A stretch of 64,000 bases of DNA from Gavia stellata (Eukaryota > Chordata > Aves > Gaviiformes > Gaviidae), in contig NC_082637.1 of assembly GCF_030936135.1 (NCBI RefSeq), forward strand, positions 46,651,821 through 46,715,820, given 5' to 3'. The position numbers and the translations under genes are program-made. Each line of letters opens with the position of its first letter. Position 1 is the stretch's first letter. Positions 1-11,600 of the stretch are shown here, in pieces. The notes under the pieces were generated by a model. The model searched no databases. It had not been told where the DNA came from and saw only the letters and a list, made by a program, of their open reading frames with translations.

Positions 1-781
1 TTGTATGAGGTTCAACAAGGCCAAGTGCCGGGTCCTGCACTTTGGTCACAACAACCCCATGCAACGCTACAGGCTTGGGGACGAGTGGCTGGAAAGCTGC
101 CCTGCAGAAAAGGACCTGGGGGTGTTGATTGACAGCCGGCTGAATATGAGCCAGCAGTGTGCCCAGGTGGCCAAGAAGGCCAACGGCATCCTGGCCTGTA
201 TCAGAAATGGTGTGGCCAGCAGGAGCAGGGAGGTGATCATGCCTCTGTACTCGGCTCTGGTGAGGCCGCACCTCAAATACTGTGTTCAGTTTTGAGCCCT
301 TCACTACACGAAGGACATTGAGATGCTGGAGTGTGTCCAGAGAAGGGCGACGAAGCTGGTGAGGGGTCTGGAGCACAAGTCTTATGAGGAGCGGCTGAGG
401 GAGCTGGGGTTGTTCAGTCTGGAGAAGAGGAGGCTGAGGGGAGACCTCATCGCTCTCTACAATTACCTGAAAGGAGGTTGCAGAGAGGTGGGTGTTGGTC
501 TCTTCTCCCAAGTGACGAGTGACAGGACAAGAGGAAATGGCCTCAAGTTGCGCCAGGGGAGGTTTAGATTGGATATGAGGAAAAATTTCTTTACTGAGAG
601 AGTGGTGAGACACTGGAACAGGCTGCCCAGGGAAGTGGTGGCGTCACCCTCACTGGAGGTGTTGAAGGAACATGTGGACGAGGCATTGTGGGACATGGTT
701 TAATGGGCATGGTGGTGTTAGCTGATGGTTGGACTTGATCTAACAGGTCTTTTCCAACCTTAGTGATTCTGTGATTCTGTG
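1..781 (+). mobile_element. CR1 LINE, 3' end fragment (runs off the left edge)
   Basis: The fragment encodes the C-terminal end of a CR1 reverse transcriptase followed by a short 3' UTR. Conserved blocks visible in translation include [52 protein letters not shown] and [10 protein letters not shown]. The element ends in two copies of the 8-bp CR1 tail unit ATTCTGTG at about 765-781, which fixes both strand and 3' end. The upstream part lies outside the window. It belongs to the same type as the long CR1 at 54343-59260, judging from the shared [18 protein letters not shown] block. It is not functional: the coding frame carries a stop at 293-295. Confidence 0.93.
5..703 (+). pseudogene. CR1 ORF2 C-terminal remnant (reverse transcriptase tail)
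   Basis: One reading frame runs from the window start to the TAA at 701-703, broken once by an in-frame TGA at 293-295. Related copies, such as the one at 54343-59260, have tryptophan there (QFWGPHYKK), so a single TGG to TGA change explains the stop. The piece lies downstream of the reverse transcriptase catalytic motif and holds only the C-terminal CR1-specific region. It has no independent function. Confidence 0.88.
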
Positions 782-1969
782 AAAATTTCATTCACAAAGA
801 TTCAATTCACAAAACCGAACATAGATCACATTCAATAAGGCTCACCCAAAAACAGGCAAGGACCCCAACCTGAAACTTCACTGGGGAGGAGGGTTGGCCA
901 CATGGTGGTAGACCTGATCCACGGACTGATGAGTTCAGATATATTAGAGGCCTCAGAAGCAGCCACCTTCACTTGCATTCCCAGAGAACATGACTGTGCT
1001 TTATTTCTTTTTTTCATGCTAAGTTGCATGAAGATTTATTTTCCAGTTGTCTTAAAATTTGATTTCTGTAGCAGTTTTTGTTTCCATCATGCTAGTGTCT
1101 GTTGAAGAACTATCACCAATATTTTCCCAATAAAATGATGCTGGGAAACAGATGTTTTAGAAATACCAACGTGTGTTGTCAGCTGTGGTGCTGCAGCTCT
1201 GATAGCTGCTACCTTACCTTCTGCAGTCCTGGTTTGGGAAGAAGTGGTCAAAGATGGGAGCAAAGTCAGAGAATGAGCTATTCCCCTCCCCAACCATCTT
1301 CAGAAGATAGTTCTAGGTAAGGCTGGCTTTGTGAGGGCCTCCAGGGAGAGACTGTGGTTGGGCTGAGGTCTGAGCAAGGAGGAGATGATCTTCCAGCCTG
1401 GTAAGGGTTGTCCATATGCTTAGTGACATCTGATCACTTTGGACATTCATCTGGAATTAACTTTGTGTTTCAAAGTTCTTTGTCTATGTTAATGTGTGTT
1501 CCTCCAGGGCAAGAGTGGTTTAGGTTTGCTCTCCTGGGGTGCCACCAAGGGCCCTCTGAAGCTGTTACAGCTATTTCTTTATGCACCTACCAAGGAAAAT
1601 CACAATCGCAGGGACCGCAGTGGAAATATTCTAAGTTCTGGTTTTAATAAGTAATTTGATTTTTTTTTAATTACTAGTGAAAGTTTCCTGCACAGCATGC
1701 ATGCAGTGACATAAAACTGTTTAAAATAAATGCAGGGCTGTTAGACACTTAAACCGGCTTAGGGAGTCTGGGAAGTTGATGCTGAAACGGGATGTTGAGA
1801 ACTCCTTGAGGCTGTAGCACATGTCTTGGAACACACTTGCTTTTGCTTAAAAACCAAAAGTCAAATGAAATAAAGGTGGCTTCAGAGCTGCCGAGTCACA
1901 AGTGTTTTTTCCCACTTAACAAAGGAAGTCTATCTCCGTAATATATCAGTTTATGAGGCTGGTAACTAG
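782..1969. other. Non-genic stretch between CR1 and LTR
   Basis: No coding exon, RNA gene or recognisable repeat is visible. Reading frames here are short and look random on both strands. Confidence 0.5.
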
Positions 1970-2587
1970 TGTGCTGGTTTTGGCTGGGATAGAGTTAATT
2001 TTCTTCATAGTAGCTAGTATGGGGCCGTGTTTTGGATTTGTGCTGAAAACAGTGTTGATAGCACAGGGATGATTTAGTTACTGCTGAGCAGTGCTTACAC
2101 AGAGTCAAGGCCTTTTTCTGCTTTTCACACCACCCCATCAGCAAGAAGGCTGGGGGTGCACAAGAAGTTGGGAGGGGACACAGCCGGGACAGCTGACCCC
2201 GAGTGACCAAAGGGATATTCTCTACCATATGATGTCATGCTCAGTATATGAACTAGGGAAAAAGCTGGCCAGGGCACCGCTGCTTGGGCTGGGCATCGGT
2301 TGGAGGGTGGTGAGCAATTGTTTTCATTTGCATCACTTGCCTTTCTTGTTTGTTGTTGCTGTTATTTTCCTTTTCATTACAATTTTATTATTATTGTTAT
2401 TGTTATTATTATTATTATTTATTTCATTTCATTTCATTTCATTTCACTTATTAAACTGTTTTTATCTCAACCCACCAGCTTTCTCGCTTTTACTTTTCCT
2501 ATTCTCTCCCCCATCCCACTGGGGCAGGGGGGTTGTGAGCGAGCGGCTGCGTGGTGCTTAGCTGCCAGCTGGGCTTAAACCACGACA
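1970..2587 (+). mobile_element. Solo LTR of an avian endogenous retrovirus
   Basis: The element begins TGTGCTGGTTTTGGCTGG and ends AACCACGACA, giving the TG...CA termini of a retroviral LTR. Inside are a TATA-like TATATGA near 2245 and an ATTAAA polyadenylation signal at 2450-2455, in the order expected for U3-R-U5 on the plus strand. No gag, pol or env coding sequence flanks it, so it is a solo LTR left by recombination between two LTRs. The sequence looks like an LTR family common in neoavian genomes (ERVL-like by recollection; class not proven). A TTATT/TTATTG-rich tract and an (ATTTC)5 tract lie just upstream of the poly(A) signal. No matching target-site duplication is obvious at the ends, so boundaries may be off by a few bases. 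Confidence 0.85.
2381..2445. repeat. TTATTR-rich and (ATTTC)5 microsatellite inside the LTR
   Basis: A TTATTATTG-type tract at about 2381-2420 runs directly into five perfect ATTTC units at 2421-2445. Confidence 0.9.
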
Positions 2588-5500
2588 AGTCACAGAAAAA
2601 CCCTAGATAGAGCTGCCCACAGAGTTTGCTGAACAGTTCATTGCTGCATATGCAGGTGCCCAGTTTTGCTAGTATGCATATGGCCAAGTGCACACCACAA
2701 TATTCTATCATAATAGCACAGCACTGCAAGAATTGTGAATGCAAGTTCTTCTCAATAGCCCTCTTAACATTCCTTCTGCTCAGCCATGTTTACTAGTATT
2801 GCAGTTTGCTTTCTTCATTCAAGCATGAAGCACTGGCTGACAGCAGGGTGTTTTTGGAATAAGAAATATATACTGAAGACATCAGTTGTGATGTGAAATT
2901 GCATTGGCTTTTGGAGGTTTATAATAACACTCTCCTGTAGTTGAAAGAAACTTCTGTGTTTATATAGAAATTACAATGCCTTGTGCAAAGGTTAAGAATA
3001 AATACTGCTGCCATTTTGCTATTAGTTGCTTGCTAGTCACAGGAAGAATTGGAGGGGACCCGTGTTTTCTGATGCAGTGCTGTTAAGAGGTTTGATCACA
3101 TTTCTCTTCATAGAATAGAGCATTTCAGAAGCAAACTTGTGGTCAGAGGAAGCCCATCAGGAATTACTATGAAGTGTTATTTCAGTTGCAGTATTTCCAG
3201 GTATTTCAACAAACTTTATAGTCCCATTTTGTTAGGTACTCTGTAAATCAAAAAGCAAGAGAACCTCCCTCCCCACCAAGTTTTTAATCTAAAGTGACAC
3301 ACAGCTGAGGAGTGGGAGAGGAAAAAGCCCGAAAGCAGTGAGGCCGCCTGCCAAAGGCTGTGCAGCTGATTAGCAGCTGTGCGTGTACATCTGAGAGGAG
3401 GCTAGGCTTCTCCTTTGGCTTTGTTTTCTCCCAGTGTAGCTTCAACAGAGCTAAAAGGTAAACATCCCTGTTCTTTTTCTTTTACTGAGCTTAAATTTCA
3501 GATCTTTGTTTGCCTGTGTGGCCCTTTCCCTTCCATTTATCCTCCCTGCTTTCTTTTCATTTGAGCAGTCTCCTTTTTCTCTTCCTGTGCTGGAATAGTA
3601 AATCACGCCAGGTTGTTAAAAGAGGGAAAAAAATTGTCCATGCAGGAACAAAACAGGAAACCAGGCAACCAAAAGGGCAAAACACAGATAGTGCGTCACC
3701 CAGTAAGTAAGCGCCGGTCTCTCAGAGTTATGCTTTTTGCAGCACATGATGATGAGGCTGGTGCTGCAGCAGCTGGGTGTGGGGAGAAGTTGACTTCTTT
3801 CTTTCCTGGGCATGTGCTGACAGTGCATTTGAGCGTAATGCTGAATCGATGAGACATCACCAACGGTCGTGCCCCGGGCTGGGATTAGGCTGGTCTCGAG
3901 CATTCAGCCCGAGCACAGCTGACTGGGTAATGGAGTGGGTGTAGCATCTCCTCTGTGGAGGTGTCTCTTCAAAAGTGATAAAACACTCACTGGGTGATCT
4001 GCTCAGCAGCTGACAAGAACACTTAGGCCAAGCTCCGTTTATCGACGTGTGAGTATGTAGCTGTCCTGGCCAACACCCTCTGCAAGCTGGGTCGCCAAAC
4101 TCCCTCCATCGATCGTAGTGGCCAGAACTGCCAAAGTTGCTACCAGAAACCTGCTCAGCTCCTGATGAAGAGGATCCTCCAAAACCACGATGCAAGTCAT
4201 TGCATCGGGTGAGAGCAACCCCCCCAGGGCAGATCTCAGTGGGAAAACCTGTCAGCTATCTCCATGAAGTATTAAAATCAGTTCAGTGGAATCAGATCAC
4301 GTGCTTGGTTTGAGGTTTTTATTTTTCTGTTTTCTGAAACCACATCTGTATTTGCAGAAAGCTAGGAACAAAACCTGAAACTGTTTTCAGTAGCGATGCA
4401 TGGTGTTTGTGGGTATAGTCCATGACGACATGAAGCCTGAATGGAAGGGACTGTGACCTCAAGACTTCTGGGGTTCTGTACCTCTGGGTAACTGTTTGTG
4501 TGCAGATCCTCTCTCTCTGTGTTCATCTTGTTCCCTGCTTTACCCATATTTGGGCCTTGGATATCTCTGGAAAACAGATACTTTTATCTTTGCAGTCTTG
4601 CAGGAGTTAATAATTTTATCATCTTTCCTGTTGTTAATCCCTTTCTTCTGTTCCATAGGTACCAACCACCGTTTTCTCACAATGAGACTAACTGGTTAGT
4701 ATAATCTATGTAAATTAAGAGCTCTCTCTGTAATTAGCTTGAAGTATACTGCTTCCATTTTATAAATTAAGAAAAGAGTTGTCTGATTTTTCCAGAAATA
4801 TCAGTTGGCTTTATTAAAAAACCAACAAAACTCCCTGCATGTACGTTTCATGGAAAACGGGATAAAGTACCGACTTTTGATACAAATGCTCAAAAACACA
4901 TTTGATCCAGTATTTCAAACAGCATCTGCCTTTCAGCCACCTTGCTCTCTCAGGGAAGGGTGAGGTCCCATTGCAGAGGGCCCGGGATGGGCTCCCGGCG
5001 GCGTTGGGCTGGTGGGGCAGCAGCACAGGCAGGCTGGGAAGCCTGCCAGCCCCAACCTGTTCTCTGATCCCCCATCTTGTGATTGCAGTCACAAGGCCAA
5101 CTCTCCACAGCTGGCTGTTCAAACTTAATTTCCAGTCAAAGTAATTAGCGAACAACTGCTCATTTATTAGAGACTGGTGGTGTTTCTGGGTTTTCTTGTG
5201 TTATTGGATACCACCAGGTTTAGGTAGTTTGCTTTTATTTTACTTCTGAAATAGGTGCAAATGTGCCCTGAAACTGGAAATAATAATTAGGTTTGGCAAC
5301 AAGGTGGAAACCAGTGCTTTAAGAACAGTCGTATTTGTTATATAGCTGGTACAACACAGCCAGTATACTTTCCTTTCCACATCCTCCTCCAAAAGTAATA
5401 GGAAATCAAGCTGGCGTTGGTTTATGTATACTTTTATGTCAAGAAACCATTAAATACTGATATAAAGACACACGTGTGAACTAATAGTCAAACACATGTC

Positions 5501-8500
5501 TGTTCCTTCATGTACTTGATGCTTCCATGTATTTTAAATTTTGTATCATGCTGATGAGTATCATCTGAGGAGTCATATCAGGTGTTGCCTTCTTCTGCAA
5601 GTGGAGGCAGAGTCAGAGCACCTTTGTCATGAGCGCTGGTCCATGCCAGCTTCCCTGCTCCTCCTGGCAGTGTTGATGGCAGCTCATGGTGCATCCCCAT
5701 TCTCACCACTCCAACCACTAACTATGGTCTCTGGATTCTTAAAAAAAAAAGGCAAAAAAAGCTACATCTCGTTTTCTCAGCTGTCCGGATGCCCTCAGAC
5801 ACCCTGGGACCTGACCATGAGGGGAAGTTGTGGCCCAGTATTGCAAGGGTTTTGTAGGTGGTGACCCCCCACCACAGACACACTGCGGTTTGTGTCAGAT
5901 AGCTCTGGAGAAATTGTCTGAACTGGTATTGCACTGGGAATGGAAACTTCAGACTCCATCCTGAGGGTGTAAGGAGGGCTCTGTAGAGCAGTCTGGTTGC
6001 AGGGTTGTGCTAGATGTAGCAGAGAACATACAAACACTTAGGAAAAGAGTGTAGGTGCAGCAGGTCAAATGGGACTCTGGCGAAGAAAATCCACCGTTCA
6101 CACTGAAGAAAGTTGCTGCTTTCTTAATCTGCATTTGGGGTTTGCATGAGTTGTTCATACAGGGGAGATACTGATCTCTTTGTGGATACCAGCCACTCAG
6201 CAGCCCACACACAGTGAGAGTTACCGTTTAAGGATCAAGAGCCACCCAAACTGCAGTTGTTTGTCAGATCCCTCACCCAGCGCTAGCTCCTCCACTAACA
6301 GGTGGTTCTGGTGCAAACTTGGGAAAAAAAAAAACACGGGAAGGCTAGCAGCTGGGATTACATGCGGGTTTTGCTGTGAAATCATACTTAAATGAAGGCA
6401 ACTCAGGTGCTATTGTGCTGGCACTAGGGTACTGGATGACTGACACGCTGCAGTACACAGACATGTAGTTTAACTGCCAGCATGGGAACATAGATCTTAG
6501 TCACTGGGGTGTGTATACCCACCGCAATATGACTTTTCTTTCAGCACGTCCCTAAAAAGTGGTTGTTTTTAGAGGCCCTGTGGTTATGCTGGTCCCCGTT
6601 CTTGCTCTGTCCTTAATCATCTCTCTTGGCCCTTTGGAAACAGTACCAGGTTACAAGTGATCTTTCTTCTGATGCAGTACTGGTATTGTTAGCTGACTAG
6701 ACTAGCCTCAAATTATGCTTGGTTTTAGGTTTTCAATTTAAAAAAAGCAGTAGAGTTTCTCAATAAATTGGTGACATCAACAACTATTTGTGTTCTTATA
6801 TGGAGATTGCAGGGGAGAAGGAGAGTGACTGTATATGCATAAAATATATGTATAAACATATATATGCACACATACACTGTATGCATATTTCGTTTGCAGG
6901 AAAACTGATTTACTAGCTTTCATAGTCAGAGCGCACAATTGCATTCTGCAGTATAAAGTTGGCTATTGCCTAAACCCTCACAGTTTTTTCTGCTTCCTCT
7001 TTGTTCTCCAGGATTTAAGTGTTGCTTGTGTTTTGCTGTTGATAGCAGAGATTCGGGCAGCACATGATGAGGAATAGAATAAACAAGCACACGCTGTACT
7101 TGCTGTTCCTGGGCAATTGTCACTGTTACAGCTTTAAAGAGTGCCAGATAAAGACCTGCAGAAAGAGTGCTTTGATACCTGAAGCAGTACTGAAATCACA
7201 TCCTCACCCCTGGTATAACAATACCTAAGGGTAATCCCTGTCCTGTATAATTTTCTGTCTGTCTTTATTCAGCCTGCTTCTTCTTTATGAATAATAGAAC
7301 ATAGTTGTAAGTTTAAAAATAACCATTGGGGTTTCTTGGCAGGAGTATTTTTAACTCCTATCTGTGTTCTAATGTAATTCACAATGTGTTCTTAATAAAG
7401 GCTTTTACCAGCATGGCTGGGGGCATAGGGCAGGGGTGAAAATGAGCAGATGGGGCAGGCTATATAATATAATGAGACAGAAGGGTTATAAAGGCATCGG
7501 ATGCCTAATACTTAAAGTGACCTCAACCCCAGTTTTCACACCCTCATCACTTAACATAATCACACATCTCTTTTAATTAATAATTTTTGCTCTCATTGAT
7601 CAATGATTGCCTGATAGTTTCAGAGCTGATTCCCGATCTCCTTAAGCAGTGTCAAGTCTGAGACATGGCACTAGGGCACCAACAGGACGGGTGTGCTGGA
7701 GATGGCTAGGAACAACAGTATAACGTATATAAAAGGGCAAGCTTCAATCTGAAATGAGAACCTTTCAAAGGAAAAGAAAATGGAGGTGTAACAGTGGCTT
7801 TGTGGCAATAGCTCATCTTTTGTTGCAGAGGACAATGGATAAACAGGGAATAGGCATGATTTGGGTGTCATATCTGTAGCAATGGTTTATTGTAATTTGT
7901 GCCATTGAAGTTTACCTGTCAGTAGATAACACAAGGCATTTTCCTGTTCTTATGAGAATTGAAAAACCCTGGCAACACTGCAGCCTTTTCATCTTTATTA
8001 ATTACCCAAGACACATATAATTTGGAGCTTAAAAATACTGTTTCAGGCAGCATGAGACTTTTGGTCTTCTTAGGGCTGTCAAGATAAAAAGCATCTGCAA
8101 CAAAACCTCTGACAGAAAATCCAGATAATGGCATTGTGAACGTTGATGTAAAAATCCTGTCTCAAACAATGCCAACCATGTAATGTCAGATGTAAAGCTT
8201 CAGATCAATCCACTTCTTTTTGTTACTGTTATAGAAAGTAAGTCACTTCTGTTTCATAACCAGGCCTCTGTCTCTACATTTGCACTGCATAAATCAGAGT
8301 AAAAGGATTTTTTACATTTATCTGCAAGGAGAAATGAAATTTTTGTTTTTCCCATCAGCCATTCTCACTATTTCTCTTGTTCTCATGAATTGGGATTTTC
8401 ACTGTGAGATGGGTGCTAATTGCTAGCACCCACCATCTTGAAAGGTACGGCTTTTCCTGTAGACTGAAGACGGATGAGCGAGGTCTGATGTGAAAAAGCC

Positions 8501-8501
8501 T
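2588..8501. other. FBP2 downstream flank and 3' UTR region
   Basis: No protein-coding exon is recognisable. The part next to 8501 must hold the FBP2 3' UTR. AATAAA on the minus strand occurs at 7994-7999 and 7886-7891, about 500 and 610 bases after the stop codon, and either could be the poly(A) signal. An AT-rich TATA/CATA tract lies at about 6831-6890. The rest looks like ordinary intergenic DNA. Confidence 0.45.
7994..7999 (-). terminator. FBP2: Candidate FBP2 poly(A) signal (AATAAA)
   Basis: The plus strand reads TTTATT, i.e. AATAAA on the FBP2 strand, about 500 bases past the stop codon. A second AATAAA lies at 7886-7891. The choice cannot be made without transcript ends. Confidence 0.35.
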
Positions 8502-8696
8502 TTAGCTGCTCTTCTCATATTTCTGTACACAAGAGAGGTATTCCTGCACATCGTCTGGAGAACCGAGGATGAGAGGGACTCTCTGGTGAATACTCTCAGG
8601 TTTCACATCCAACACTGCCTCAGTCCCTGTAGTCGCCATCCCACCTGCCTGCTCAATGATGAAAGCCATAGGATTGCACTCATAGAGAAGTCGGAG
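8502..8696 (-). CDS. FBP2: FBP2 exon 7 (C-terminus and stop)
   Basis: The acceptor is CTTTCTAG. The exon encodes [12 protein letters not shown] through [17 protein letters not shown] and ends at TAA (8502-8504). It carries the metal-binding glutamate in YECNP and the family block [11 protein letters not shown]. Confidence 0.96.
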   Translation of the reverse strand, partial: LRLLYECNPMAFIIEQAGGMATTGTEAVLDVKPESIHQRVPLILGSPDDVQEYLSCVQKYEKSS

Positions 8697-11600
8697 CTAG
8701 AAAGAAAGAGGGAACACGTGATTGCCTTTGGGGGAAATTACACCGAAGGGCTTACCAGAACCTAACCTTTCTTTTGTGATTTTGGAAAATTTTGTACCAA
8801 ACATCAGTTGACCTAAGTAGCAATGTTTCTCTATCAGCCCCTCCTTCTTCCTTCTCCTCCTCTCATCTCCCTTCACACCGTCTCTTTCGAGGAAGAGCAT
8901 ACTGACCCTGCATCCAAGTGTCACCATCGTTTCCAAGCTGACATATTGATGTGCAGCATCAGTGAAGCTGTATTTTGTTAAAAATGTCAAAAGTAGCTGT
9001 TGCGCCCACAGACATCAGCAAAATAGTTAAGCCGGGTAAATTAACAGTACCAGGAAAGAAAAGCCAGAATCTCTTCTCATGTACAGGCTTTATGTGTTTC
9101 CTCAAAGCTTGGGGTAATCGCATTGTGTTTGGTCAGGATATTTTGGAGTTTGAAATTTGATGCTCCCAGTTTCAAATTTCATTATTTGATTGCAGCTCTT
9201 CAGAAATGCGAATAGCTGTTAGTGGCCTGAACTCATCCAGATAGTGACTCTGTTTTCAGAAGTAACTGCAGTAGTCATTAAAAGCAAATTTTCCCATTTG
9301 GTATGGAGGCATTTTTGGTTTGGACACTGATATCTGTTCACATCTTTAAAAATGTTACCTCTATGGTGCCTGTGTTCTGGTGGAATACAAACTTATTTGG
9401 GACATATGCCAAAAGTTTCGGTGTTTAAAAGGACATAGATGATAGGTGGCTATTTTTTTACAGATGTTATTTCTGTAGTTTAGTTGAATCTTTGATGGTC
9501 TATGAAGTGCTCATGTTAGTACATATTATGTTTAAAGGGCTTTTCATATGTGCAAAAGAGAGAATGTTTTCTGGGGAAAAGGAAACGTGACAGAATGCAA
9601 CCATATATAGAGACAATTAAATGGGTCGGAAACAGGACTTTCCTACTCATCATTCCTTTATCATGCTGTTTGTAATAAAACCATAATATATCACAAACTT
9701 AAGTAGCATGTATTACCTTCGTTCTTATCTTTAAAGCCCACTGAAGTGCTACTTCTGGTACAAGGACTCCATCTGACAGGCAATATAGGGCCAGTAGCCT
9801 TCATTGTTCTCCTCAGTGCATGGCCAACTTTTGGAAGATCATGAGCCATAAAACAGCAGTGGTACCACTGTGGAACCAGGTGTTGAGTTTCTTGTTGCTT
9901 AACTGTGACTATGTGGCTTAAGGAGAACAGTTTTCCTTCAGGTACTAGGGCAATTGCACTTAGGGGTCTTCAGATGGGCTCTGTCTTCAGATAGGTTTAA
10001 CATTTTTCACCTAACAGAGAACTATAAGCCTGAAGTTCGTAAAAGTATCATTTAACATATCTGATTTGAAAAGAAGATCTATTTGTTGGCTGGTTCTGCA
10101 CTGCTTATTGAGTGCTTTGTTCTCATTCTTTCTTTAACTTAAAGAAGGAGCTCTACATTCTAAGGCATACATGCATGTCATTTACAGTTGCTCTAAAGCC
10201 TTTTGGTCAATTCCAGTGACTTTTTTTTTTTCTCTCAGCTCTCTATCCAAGTGCATAGACTATCTTTCAGGGGGATGATGATCAGGGCAGCTGCCACAAA
10301 GGCATGATCTCTCCAACAAGAAGAGGTTTATGTGAAAAGAACTGTATACACCTGGATTCTGAGAAGGAAAGAAGAAAACTCTTATTTGTAATGATAGTAC
10401 ATTTTTGCTTCTTTCATTAGTCTCTCTACTATGGCAGTGCAAGCCAGATCAATCCAATAGTCAATGTAGGCTAACTCATGTGGAAATCTTGATTTCTATA
10501 ACATTATATAAATGCTTTGTACATTTGTTCTTTTGTCCTGTTTCTCATCTTTTCTCTTCAGCAATGGTTTAACACAGATTTCAAACCGAAAAGTTTAATT
10601 TGAAAAGGCCAGTCAGCAAACCCACTTCTTTCACATACAGCAAATTCCTTTTTTGTCTCTTGCTCTGATACACAAACAGATCCACGCCATTTAATGGGGG
10701 AGGGGGGTGTTTGTTTGTTTGGTTTTTTCCTGGGATGCTGTATCAAATATTTAAATCAAGTTTGCCTGGACAAACATGCAGACATTTCCTGTTGTGTCTT
10801 CTGAAGAGAGTTTTCTTCCGGTTCTCATTTTGCAGACCACTTGGATATGCTGTTATTATGATAAATACATGCTCACCAGGATGGAAACAGTAGTCCTCTG
10901 TCCCTAAAGAACTGTAGACATCAGGATGTTCTGATACCAGTGTGGGAGATGGGGCAAGTAATTTTTCGAGGGCAAATTCCTGCACTTACCAGCCAAGGAT
11001 ACAAAAATGTTTGAATAGAAGGTTTTAAGTATGGTATTGACCAGGACAGAAGAAGGTCGTGGAGTCAGAAAACCATGACTAATCTATTATGCATTGAGCC
11101 AATCATCTCCTAAGGATGACCTGCAGATTACTGGTGGTCAAGAGATCAGCTGTGTAACCAGATCTCTTCTAAAACATACTTGTTTAGAAGTTTGATAATA
11201 AGGGTATCTGATGCTGCAGGAGGAAAGTTGAGGTTGACTATGGTCCATGGCCCAGCAGATTCAGGGATTCACTGCGTTGCATTGCACTGCATTAAGTCCC
11301 GGTGTGTTTTGTACAGGTGTCCAAATGGGAAATCGTCTTTTTCCAGAATACTGATCTCAGCACACATGAAACTCACCTTCCACTGACAAAAGAGTTTTTC
11401 AAATCAGTTAGTAGAAGCCTGTGTTTGGAGGGCTGTTGACAGTAAGCTCAGTACCCTTTGGAAACAGTAGGTAGGCATACTCGATTGTCTAACATTGGAC
11501 AAAACCCTGTCTGGAGTTCAGCGCATCCTACCTGGACGCTAATTGACAGTATAAAGTGCAGAGGTCTTCCTTAGGCCCATGTTATATCTGCCAGCTGTGC

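Noticed and set aside
2091..2578. Open frames of 92-156 residues with hydrophobic runs
   Set aside because: They translate the LTR and its TTATT/ATTTC microsatellite; the apparent membrane segment is a repeat artefact.
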